64,000 bases of DNA from Platanthera guangdongensis. Taxonomy: Eukaryota > Streptophyta > Magnoliopsida > Asparagales > Orchidaceae. Below the pieces are notes generated by a model. The model saw only the letters and a list, made by a program, of their open reading frames with translations, searched no databases and had not been told where the DNA came from. The translations under genes and the position numbers were made by a program. Where the stretch lies: the NCBI GenBank assembly GCA_039583875.1, contig CM077163.1:233236646-233300645 (forward strand). Reading direction: 5' to 3'. Shown here in pieces: positions 34,101-46,100 of this stretch (positions within the stretch are counted from its first letter, which is position 1; each line of letters opens with the position of its first letter).

Positions 34101-37100
34101 TAACATGATATCAAAGCAGACTGCACAAAATAGTTCACTCCCATGTCACACAATTAAAAAAACAGCATTTTTGAGCGCACAGACACTACAAGTAAGAGAG
34201 TTTATTGAGAGTTCAATCTCACATCAAGAAAAATCATTTAGCTTTGTGCGCTTAATGTAGATCTTGAGCTCTGTAAATTTAAGTTGGATGCATAGGCACT
34301 AAAAATGAAGTATGTGAGAATGATTGAGGAGCTTTATAATGAACTGAAAATCTGGAGTACTAGCTAAAGTAAAACTAATATTTTTTTTAGGAAAAACCAG
34401 GAAGAAGGACAAATCACCTTTCCCGTCTCATATGAGACCACTTTACTTGCAGTAAGATCATTTTTGTTTCCAACGAGAAGCTTGTTAACGTTGTCACTGG
34501 CATAGCGGTCAATTTCATTCAACCATTGCTTGACATTATTGAAGCTCTCCTGGTCTGTCACATCATATACAACCTGCGAGGTTCGCTAAGAATCGGAACA
34601 CAAGCTCCAAGTGGTGTGAGATTAGAGTGAATTCGGCAAGTTAAAACTGCTTACAATAATTCCATGAGCACCACGATAGTAGCTACTTGTGATTGTCCTG
34701 AAGCGTTCTTGGCCAGCAGTATCCCACTGTTCCACAATAGCATATAGCATTTCATAAGTGGAAACAAGTAATATATTTTTAGTAAAACAGGAAAATCTAC
34801 TGTCATAAATACCGCATTTTGAAAAAACATGCAAAAGAATAGCAATCAAGACAAATAATCTATATAATAACGTAGGAGAAAAGGGACAAAAAAATAGCTA
34901 CGTAATAGATGAGATCTAAAAACTTTAATCTAATTAATAGCATTAAAGTTGTAAATAATATGATTTTTGATTAAAGATGAAGATAACAAAGATAGGTATA
35001 ATTGTTATTTTTTAAATGAGATATTTAAAGAAGTTAAAATTTTGAAAGAGCACAAAGAACAAAATATTATATTGTATTATAAATCGATCCAAAAAATTGA
35101 AGCAAAATTACATTTGAAAAAGATGCATAAAGTCACAGCTTTGTTATGATATACTACTGAGAATTGGAGAATTATAAGGGATGTTGCAGCCATATGGATG
35201 ATAAGTTTTTTCAATATTTTTTTTGAAGAATATAAGGATGTCAAATGATAGGAAAAGAAACATTTTGATGTTGATTTTTAAGAATAAAGATGTTCAAAAT
35301 TGTGATAATTATAAAAGAATCAAACTTAAGAGTCAAACCAAAAAAGCAATAAGAAAGAATAATAGAGAACAATTTTAGAAAAAAATAAGTCAACCTCAAA
35401 TAAATTTGGCGTCATCTAGGATGATATATTATTAAAGCGATTTTGCTCAAAAACAACTGGAAAAATAGAGGGTAAATCTGTTGGAGTTCACATGTTTGAC
35501 CGGGTCCCACTATTTTTGGAGTTATAATATTTTAGTTATAATTATTTAATATATGGGAAAGAGAGTTGTATTTAATGGGTTAGTTGAGAAGTTGTATTCA
35601 ATAGGAGAGAGAGATTGCATTTATATGGGGTAGTTGGAAAGTTTTTCCTTAGCCTATAAATAGGCATGTTGTATCACTTGTAAAGCTTGATGAATATAGA
35701 GAGATAAACTCCAAAAATTTCTTGTTCCTATTTTAGAGAGAGAAAGAGAGCGTTGTAGCGCTAAGGGGCTTTAATCCCGCTGCAAGGAGTGTGGGTTCTG
35801 GGCGGTTTTGGTTTTCTAACGGGGCAAGCCGCAGGTGGAGCTCGCGCAAGGGAGCTCACCAAGCGAGTAGCAGCTCGCGCAGAGGGAGCTCGCGCAAACG
35901 GGACTCGCCAAGCGAGTAGGGCTCGTTGGCGTCGTGGTCGCGCGATAGCCTATACCTAACCGCAGGAGGATCACGCTTAGAGGAAGACCTTGCCACTGAT
36001 CTCGCGAGGAGGTCCTGCATCATCGCGCCCATCGCATCTCGCGAGGCGTCTCGCCGGCTAGCTCGCCGTGGCCATCTCGCCCGGGGAGTCTCCCGCACCT
36101 CCAACAAGTGGTATCAGAGGGAGGTTCGACCCCCTGGAAGTGTTCAGTGAAGAGTTGAGATGGAAATGGGAAGCGCCATGCCGGGGCAAGTCCCCAAGTT
36201 GACAAAGACAAATTACGGGAACTGGAGTATTCAGATGCGAGTACTACTCGCCTCCAAAGAGTTATGGGAGATAGTTGAAGAGGGAGTCGAGGTGCTTACT
36301 GCTGAAGCGGAGGCGGCGTTGACTAACGCTCAGAAGACAGCGTTGAGGGAAGCAAAGAAGCGGGACAAGAAGGCCCTATTCCTATTATACCAAGGAGTTG
36401 ATGAGGCGACGTTCGAGAAGATCTCAGATGCTGGGACATCCAAGGAGGCTTGGGAGATACTACAACGCTCCATGCAAGGAGTGGATAAAGCAAAGAAGAT
36501 TAAGTTGCAATCCCTCCGAGCCCAGTATGAGGTGATGAGGATGCAAAGCTCGGAGAAGGTGAGTGACTACGTGACACGTCTACGGACGCTCACGAACGAG
36601 ATGAAGAGGAATGGGGAAACATTAGATGACGTTAGTTTCATGGAAAAGCTCCTACGATCGATGTCCAAGAAATTCAGACATGTGGTTGTGGCCATTGAGG
36701 AGTCGAAGGATCTCACCGAGATGGCGGTAGATGAACTTGTCGGCTCACTGCAAGCCCATGAGTACCGCATGCTGCAGGATGATGAGGAGTTGAGTGGCTT
36801 GGGAAAAACACTCCAGACTCAGCTTAACTTTGGAGAAAACTCAGGAAAAGGAGGAGGCCAGCGTGACCGAGGCTACCAAGGAAGAGGTAGAGGAGGAAGA
36901 GGTGGAAGAGACTTCAGAAGAAATCAGTACAACCAGAAGGAGGCAGAGCAACCTCACGGTTGGAGACATGATGGAGGAAGAGGAAGAGGCCAAGGGAGAG
37001 GCCAAGGCAGAGGACAAGGAAGAGGTCAAGGAAGAGGAAGAGGAGATATGTCCCAGACTCAATGTTACAACTGTAACAAGTTCGGGCATATGAGCTACGA

Positions 37101-40100
37101 TTGTTGGGCTCCAAGGAAGGGAGGAGAAGCCAACCACTATGCTGAGGCAAGTAACACGGGTGGCGACCCGATGATGTTCCTTACCATCCAAGGTGCTGCA
37201 GGAGGGAGGAACGGGGTGTGGTACTTGGATACTGGCGCAAGTAACCACATGTGTGGAGATAAGGAGCTGTTCACCAGCCTTGAAGAAAATAGTGGTGAAG
37301 TCAGCTTTGGCGACGCCTCAAAGATATCTGTGGAAGGAAGAGTAGTGATAGCGGTCACGATGAATGGGAAGGAGGTGCATATCAACGATGTCTTCTACGT
37401 GCCAGGCTTGAGTAACATCCTAAGTCTTGGGCAGCTAGTGGAGAAGGGCTATCGTGTCTTGTTGAGGGATAGTACCTTAGCTATGAAAGATAGTCGAGGA
37501 AGAGAGGTGGTGAGAGTGAAGATGGCGACGAATCGCCTCTTTCCTCTAAGCATGGATGTCAAGGAGACGGCATGTCTTGCGAAGACAGGAGAAGAAGAGG
37601 AAGCTTGGTTGTGGCACCACCGGATGGGCCATCTGGGGTTCACAGGCCTGAAGCTGCTGTCAGGTTCCAAGATGGTGGATGGGCTGCCGATGATCACACC
37701 TCCTCATAAGGTCTGTGAGGCATGCACGAAGGGGAAGCAGAGGAGAGAAACTTTTGAGGGTGGCAAGTCCCGGAGAGCAACAAGGCCGTTGGAGTTAGTT
37801 CACTCGGACATCGCTGGTCCGTTTGAGACTACTTCAATAGGTGGAAGCAAGTACTACATTACCTTCACTGACGACTTCAGCAGGAAGTGTTGGGTTTATT
37901 TCCTAAGGGAGAAGGCCGAGGCACTTGACAAGTTCAAGGAGTTCCAGACGATGGCTGAGAAGGAGAGTAGTCAACCGCTGAAGGTGCTCAGAACGGATAG
38001 GGGTGGGGAGTACACCTCTAGGCTATTTGACGAGTACTGTAAGCAATGGGGGATCTCTCGTCAGCTGACGGCGGCATACTCGCCTCAGCAGAATGGCGTG
38101 ACAGAGAGTAAAAACCTTACCATCATGAATATGGCGAGGAGTATGGTGAAGGGCAAGGGGTTGCCGAAGAGGTTCTGGGCGGAAGCGGTGCAGGTGGCAG
38201 TGTATGTGCTGAACCGTTGTCCAACAAAGAGTGTGAAGTTCAAGACTCCATTTGAAGTTTGGAGTGGGTGGAAGCCAAGCGTGAAGCACCTAAGGGTTTT
38301 CGGTTGTGTGGCTTATGCCCACGTCCCGGACCAGAGGAGGAAGAAGCTGGATGACCGGAGCGAGAAGTGTATCTTTGTAGGCTACGCTCCTGCGAGCAAG
38401 GCTTACAAGTTGTATAACCCGGTGACGGAGAAGGTCATCATCTCAAGGGATGTGGTGTTTGAAGAAGGAAGCAGCTGGAGCTGGGATGAAGCAACGAGAG
38501 GCATCAAGGGGATGTTCTACGAGGATGAAGAGGAGGAAGGTGGAGAAGAGGCTGAAGCCGAGATGGGTGGAGTTGAGCCACCATCACCACCTAGCAGAGG
38601 TTCAGGGGGAGTTCTCACCCCTTACTCAAGTGGAGCAAGTACAAGTGGTGGCAGCTCAGGTGGAGCTAGCACCAGTGGAAGTAAAGATAACCGTCCTCAA
38701 CCTCGGATGAGGTTGGATGATATCTATGAGGAGACGGCGCCGGTACTTAACAATTTTTCTTTATACTGTCTATTTGCAGATGTTGAATCGTTCTCTTATG
38801 AAGAAGCCGCCAAAGAAACAACTTGGAGAAAGGCGATGGATGTGGAGATCGCCTCCATTAAGAAGAACGACACCTGGAAGTTGGTGGATCCACCTGCAGG
38901 CCAAAAACCCCTCGGGGTGAAATGGGTCTATAAGGTGAAGAAGAACAAAGATGGGGGCGTGGAGAAGCACAAGGCGCGGCTAGTCGCGAAGGGCTACCGA
39001 CAAGTCCAAGGAGTGGACTATGATGAAGTCTTCGCCCCAGTGGAGCGAATAGACACTATCCGGTTGATCATCGCTCTGGCTGCCCATCATGGATGGAAGA
39101 TCATGCAGATGGATGTGGTATCTGCCTACCTGAATGGCTACCTGGAGGAGGATGTGTACATCGAGCAGCCTCCAGGTTATGTGGTGAAAGGGCAGGAGAG
39201 AAAAGTATGCAAGTTGGACAAGGCTTTGTACGGGCTGAAGGAAGGAGCTCGAGCCTGGAATGGGAGAATAGATGCTTACTTGCAGAAGCATGGCTACAAG
39301 AAGAACCCTCATGAATATGCCCTCTACACGAAGTTTGAGAAGAATGGCGACATGATGATCGTATGTCTATACGTGGACGATATGATCTTCACAGGCAACA
39401 ACCCTTCGATGTACGAGGAGTTCAAGAGAATGATGAAGGAGTTCGAGATGACGGACCTAGGAGAGCTCAATTATTTTTTGGGGGTGGAGGTAAAGCAGAG
39501 TGAAGACGGGATCTTCATCTCACAAAAGAAGTATGCGGAGGAGATCCTAAAGAAGTTCAGGATGTAAAACAGCAAGCCTATAACTACTCCTGCCGACCCA
39601 GGCCTGAAGTTGAGCAAGGAGTCGAAGGAAGCAGCGGTAAACTCCACTTTATTCAAAAGCTTGGTGGGGAGTCTGCGTTACCTAACCTTCACCCGACCGG
39701 ACATCATGTACGCAGTCGGAGTGGTTAGCAGGCACATGGAGGAGCCAAAGGAGGATCACTTCACAGCCGCAAAGAGGATTCTGAGATACATAAACGGGAC
39801 AAGAGATCATGGACTGAAATACTCTAAGGGCAAGGAGCTGAAGCTGGTTGGGTACTCAGATAGTGATTATGGTGGAGATGTCAATGACCGGAAGAGCACT
39901 TCCGGGTACGCTTTCAACATGGGAACAGGAGTGTTCTCATGGAGTTCGAAGAAACAGTCAACGATCGCCTTATCATCTTGTGAGGCAGAGTACATCGCAG
40001 CGGCGGCCTGCACCTGCCAGGCTATTTGGCTAAGGAACCTCCTGCAGGAGTTGTGTCATGAAGTGGATGAGCCTATGATCATGTTTGTGGACAACATGTC

Positions 40101-43100
40101 GGCCATCCAGCTCGCGAAGAACCCGGTGCTGCATGGACGGAGCAAACACATAGAGACGAGGTACCACTTCCTCCGCGCGCAGGTGGAGCTAAGGACGGTG
40201 GAAGTTGTTTATTGCCCTACCGGAGAGCAGGTGGCGGACATCTTTACAAAAGCGTTGAAGGTGGAGACGTTCATACGGCTCAAAGGCAAACTCGGCATGT
40301 GCTGCCAAGTTTGAGGGGGAGTTTTGTTGGAGTTGACATGTTTGACCGGGTCCCACTATTTTTGGAGTTATAATATTTAGTTATAATTATTTAATATATG
40401 GGAAAGAGAGTTGTATTTAATGGGTTAGTTGAGAAGTTGTATTCAATAGGAGAGAGAGATTGCATTTATATGGGGTAGTTGGAAAGTTTTTCCTTAGCCT
40501 ATAAATAGGCATGTTGTATCACTTGTAAAGCTTGATGAATATAGAGAGATAAACTCCAAAAATTTCTTGTTCCTATTTTAGAGAGAGAAAGAGAGCGGCG
40601 TAGCTCTAAGGGGCTTTAATCCCGCCGCAAGGAGTGTGGGTTCCGGGCGGTTTTGGTTTTCTAACGGGGCAAGCCGCAGGTGGAGCTCGCGCAAGGGAGC
40701 TCACCAAGCGAGTAGCAGCTCGCGCAGAGGGAGTTCGCACAAACGGGACTCGCCAAGCGAGTAGGGCTTGTTGGCGTCGTGGTCGCGCGATAGCCTATAC
40801 CTAACCGCAGGAGGATCACGCTTAGAGGAAGACCTTGCCACCGATCTCGCGAGAAGGAGGTCCTGCATCATCGCGCCCATCGCATCTCGCGAGGCGTCTC
40901 GCCGGCTAGCTCGCCGTGGCCATCTCGCCCGGGGAGTCTCCCGCACCTCCAACAAAATCTAAGATCATATGATAGTTATTGATTTTGAAAAGGTGCATGA
41001 CCAAGTAGTTGAGAGAAGCCACAAATCTTAGATTAGAAAATTAGGGTAACATAGAATGACCTCAGTCCTTATATAAGGAGTAGTTTGTTGAGAATAGAAT
41101 CTCACATCTCAGAGACTTATTAAGGTACCTCATGACCCGATAAACTGCCACTTGATGACGGGTCTTAGGAGCCTGCAAGAATCTACTCAGAATACCTATG
41201 ACATAATTAGTATCACGTCGAGTATGAGATACACATATAAGCATACAAAACAATATTTATAACTAGAAGAGTCAATTTTATCTTCTTTTGGGTCCTCATC
41301 ATATTTTTGGCCTCAATATGGATATCCATTAGAGCACATCCAAGCACACTAATTTCTTCTAGGAGGTCAAAGACGTATTTTCTCCATAATATGAAGATCC
41401 CACGACTCGACCTTGCCACTTTAATCCCCAAGAAGTATTTCAAATTTTTAACTTCAAATTTGTGCATAATTGCGATTTCAAGTGAGTCATTTCCTTAGTA
41501 TCATTTTATGTGATGATGATGTCATCAAAATATACAATGAGAACCGACATTTTGGTTCCTCTCTTCTTAAAAAAGGTGTGATCAGCATAGAGAGATTGCT
41601 TGAGCTCGTATAGAGATTTTTTGAGATGACAAACTTTCTCAGCATATTCATCTTGGGAAAAACTAAGAGGAGGCTTCATGTAGACTTCTTCCAACTCATT
41701 ATACATGAAGCCATTTTTAGCATCTAACTATTATAGGTCCCACCCAAGACACAACACATGAAAGGAGCACCATAATAAAGTCCATTTTACAACAAGCGCA
41801 AAGGTTTCTTGATAGTCAATTTGTCGGTTTTGCATGTACCCTTGAGCAATTAATCGAACTTTATATCGCCCACAAACATTTCTTGATTCTGCTTAACATA
41901 AAAAATCACATGTGACCCATCCGTTCTTTTTTAAGGAGGAAGATGTGCATGTTATCATGTTTCATTTTCTCTAAAACATGCATTTCTTCATCTGTAGCCT
42001 TTTTCCATTAAGATATATTGATAGCCTCCTACCAATTCTTAAGAATCACAAAAGAGAAAAGAGATGAGATAAAGACTTTCTGAGCAAGATAGAGATGACG
42101 AGACGAGAAATAATTGACTATATGCTTGGTGCAACCTTTGTTATCTTTGAGCTAGACAATGGGAATAATGAATAAGAAGATCGTCATCAGAATCTAGAGG
42201 TGAAATAGACACTTGCATAGATTGAACATTAGGGGATTGTACGTGTCTATTGGAAAAGCCCATGTAAAAAGGCCCATTAAATGACCCACTTTATTTATTT
42301 TCTTTCTCCTCCTCCTTTAGTCCCACATCATGTATATGATTTATTCTTCTCTCTTTTCTCCTATATATTTGTATTCTCTCCTTGTATTCAAATACTTGAA
42401 TAATACATACAAGCTTTGGGCACTATCAACATGGTATCAGAGCCAGGTTCCTTCTAGCTGCGACCTGCCTTTTTTTCTGTCCGCTCCGGTCTCCTGCGGA
42501 CTGCCCTTCTGCATCCGCCTCTCTGCGGACTGACTTTCTTGTCCGCCTTCCCTGCGGACTGCCCCTCTGCATCTGTCCGCTCGGCTCCCCTGCGGACTGC
42601 CTTCCTGTCCGCTCCGGTCTCGTGCGGACTGCCCTTCTGCTTCCGCCTCTCTTCTCTCTCTCCGTGGTTCCACCCTCCTCAGGCTTCTTATAGCCATCTT
42701 CTGCTCTGACTCGTGGGGCCCACCTCTCCTATCCGCTCCGGACGATCATTCCTGTCCGCTGCACTCTCTGTTTGTGTCCGCTCGAGCCTCTTTGCTCGTG
42801 GATTGCTCCCTCTAGCCCGCTCTGTTTTTGTTCGCTCGAGCCTCTGTGCTCGCGGACTCCCTATCCGCAGTCTCTTGCGGACTGCTCCTGTCCGCTGCGG
42901 GCTCTCCTCGTGTCCGTTGTGCGTTCCTCTTCTCGTGTTGCGTGGCTTCTTCCTCGCGGTCTCTTCTTCAGTCCGCCACGGTGTTTTTCAGCGGCCTGCC
43001 CCAGTCCGCTGCGATCTGCTCCAAACTGCTGCGACCTCTGCCGCGGACTGCCCCCAGTTCGCCGCGACCTCCTCCAAGCTCTGCTCCAAACCGCTGCGAC

Positions 43101-46100
43101 CTCTGTCGCGGACTGCTCCAGCTCTGCTCTAAACCGATGCGACCTCCTTTCGCGGACTGCACCCAGTTCGCCGCGACCTCCTCCAGTCCGCCGCGACCTC
43201 CTCCAGTCCGCGCAGTTTGTTCTCTCCGTGCCCTGCTGTCTGCTCCTCCTCAGTCGCCATGTCCTCCAACGACTCCACTACCGCTCAACCCCCGGCCGAC
43301 CACGTGGCTCCTCTCGAACTCCGCGATGAGCTTCGGATTACTACTATTTTCCTCTCTGGCAAGTCCAACTTCATCCCCTGGGTCCACTCCGTCCGCCGGG
43401 TCTTACAGGCCAAGGGTCTTGCACGTCACCTTACCCAGTGCTCACCGACTCCTCCTACTGATGATTGGCTCCGAAATGACGGTCGCGTCCAGACCTGGAT
43501 CCTGAACTCGGTAGAGGGTGAGCCGTACCAGATGATCATGTATCATGAGACCGCCAAAGCCATGTGGGATGAACTTCATTCGTTGTACTCAGGGAAGGAC
43601 AGCCTTCAGCACCTTTTTGACATCATCACTGATCTTCAAGCCTTGGATGTTGGCAAAGCTCTGGACATGACCTCCTTCGTGGCCCGTGCTAAAACTCTCA
43701 CGGAGGCCTGGATTCATCACCAGCCCGCGACTACTGATCTCGCTGCCCAACGCGCCCAGAAGGAGGCTGTTTGTATTGCTATGATTATTGCTCGCGTCCC
43801 GCCACACCTGCACAGTATCCGGGCCCAGGTTCTGGCTTCACCCACTACCCCTTCCTTCTCCGATGTCTGCTCGATGTTACTTCGCGTACCACCTCCACCG
43901 GAGGCTCCTGCACCACCCTCGCCGGCCCTTCTTCAGCAGGCCCTTCCTCCTTTACTTCCCCAACCCTCTTTTACTCGGGGTGGACGTACGGGCTCCCGTG
44001 GGCGGGGCCGTGGTGGCCGCGGCCGGCCCAAGTGCACCTACTGCGGCCGGGATGGCCATACTGAAGCAGTCTGTCACAAGAAACATGGCTACCCTCCGCG
44101 CCCGCCTACTGTTGCTGTTGCCGATAGCTCTCCTCCGACTGGTACGGATCTTGAGGCTCTTCGCCTTCAGCTGCAACAACTCCATGGGCTCCTCAACCCT
44201 CCATTTGCTTCCATTGCCTCCACCTCCCATGCAGGTATTGTCTCCACCTCCACTACAGGTTCTGCCTGTCTTTCCTCCGGATCTCGCTGGATCCTGGACT
44301 CGGGAGCCACCCACCACATCACTTCCATGCGGCCGCCCCAGTTCTCTGCTGCTGCTCATCCCCCGTCTATTACTGTGGCCAATGGTGCGCTTGTCCCGGT
44401 CTCCGGCTGCGCTGATCTCTTCCTCCCTCCCTCTCTCTCTCTTCGTTCCGTTCTTTATGGGTCAGCCTCACCTTTTAATTTACTCTCTGTTGGTCGTATT
44501 ACTACTGATATGAATTGCTTTATCACCTTCACCTCTTCTGGTTTTTTGATACAGGATCGGCAGACGCGGATTACCATTGGTAGGGGTCGACTGCAGAACG
44601 GGCTCTACCTCCTCGATGTCTCTCCCACATCCCTTTCCTCTGTTTCCTCGTCTGATTGACATTGTCGGCTTGGGCATGCCCCTCTACCTATCCTCCAGAA
44701 GGCGCTTCCAGACCTTTCTCTTCCTGTTTTTAAATGTGATTCTTGTATTATTGGCAAACAGCCTCGCTCTTCTTATCCCGCACATTGTACTCGGAGCTCT
44801 GCTCCGTTTGATTTAATACATTCTGATATTTGGGGACCGTATAAAGTTTCTAGCATTTCTGGTTATCGTTATTTTATAACATTTATTGATGATTACTCTC
44901 GCACTACCTGGTTGTATCTCCTACATGATCGCTCTGAGCTTCCTCGTGTCTTTCAGGCGTTTGTGTTAGAGACTCGCACGCAATTCTCTACCACCATTAA
45001 AACTTTCCGCTCTGATAATGCCCGGGAATACACTAGCCACGAGTTTGCCACTCTCTGCGCGAACTTCGGTATTGTTCACCAGACCTCTTGTCCCTACACC
45101 CCTCAACAAAACGGGGTCGCCGAACGAAAGAACCGCCACTTGCTTGATGTTGCTCGCTCCCTCATGCTTCACATGCACGTTCCCAAAGTATTCTGGAACT
45201 TTGCGGTGTCCACTGCCTGTTTTCTTATCAACCGTCTCCCCTCTCCCGTTCTCCAGAACGCTACCCCCTTCAGCCTTCTTTTTCCCTCCACACCCGCCTT
45301 CCCCCTCACCCCCCGGGTTTTTGGATGTACCTGCTTTGTCCATAACCTGGGCCCCACTCTTGACAAACTGGATCCCCGTGCGGCCAAACACATTTTCGTC
45401 GGCTACTCCCGCACCCAAAAGGGCTATGTTTGATACTCTCCGCTCACCCGGAAGGTCTCTGTATCGGCTGATGTTACTTTTCGGGAGGATCAACCCTTCT
45501 TCCCTCCTCCTTTGCCACCACTTCTACCACCACCTCCTACAACACCCTCCCTCCCACGGCCGGTGATCCCCGTCCACTCACCTCCCACCATCCCTCCGCC
45601 TCCTCCCACCCTTGACCCTCCTCGACCCCCCGTTATTCGGGTCTATACTCGTCGCCCTCTTCCTCCCGTTGCTCCTCTGCAGTCGGCTTCGACCTCGGCT
45701 TCTCCGTGTTCTGCTGCTCCGGTGTCGGCCTCTACCGCTCATCCAATGGCGGACTATGTTTCTCTCCATCGCCTCTCTCCACCTCTTCAGACCTTGGCTA
45801 CTTCCCTATCCTCGGTCTCTATTCCTACTTCTGTCCAGGACGCTCTTCAACATCCTGAGTGGCGTGCGGCCATGGAAGACGAGATGGCTGCTCTTTGGGC
45901 CAACCAGACTTGGACCTTGGTGCCCCTTCCTCCCGGCCAGAAACCTGTTGGGTGCAAATGGGTCTTCGTCATTAAACATGCTCCTGATGGGACCATTGAT
46001 CGCATCAAAGCTCGTTTGTTTGCTCATGGCTTCACCAGCAACAGGGGCTGGACTATGACGAGACTTTCTCTCCGGTCGCTAAGCTCAACACGGTCCGAAT

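Larger units (their letters stand above)
35479..40954 (+). mobile_element. Copia-2: nearly intact Ty1/Copia element
   Basis: Complete 5,476-bp element with TGTTGGAG...CCAACA LTRs and perfect target duplications AAATC at 35474-35478 and 40955-40959. Its primer site, purine tract and polyprotein of the Copia order are in place. A single stop codon interrupts an otherwise open gag-pol. By hand count the LTRs differ at about 11 positions in 628 bp plus two indels, so the insertion is fairly recent. It is inserted in a LINE remnant within Rab intron 4, antisense to the gene. The coding region is close to Copia-1. Confidence 0.96.

Noticed and set aside
36794..37248. Glu- or Ser-rich frames within Copia-2 gag
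   Set aside because: Shadow frames of the RG-rich gag tract.
42713..43505. Cys/Ser/Leu-rich open frames ahead of Copia-3 gag
   Set aside because: They arise from the repetitive C/T-rich leader. No consistent frame and no known domain.
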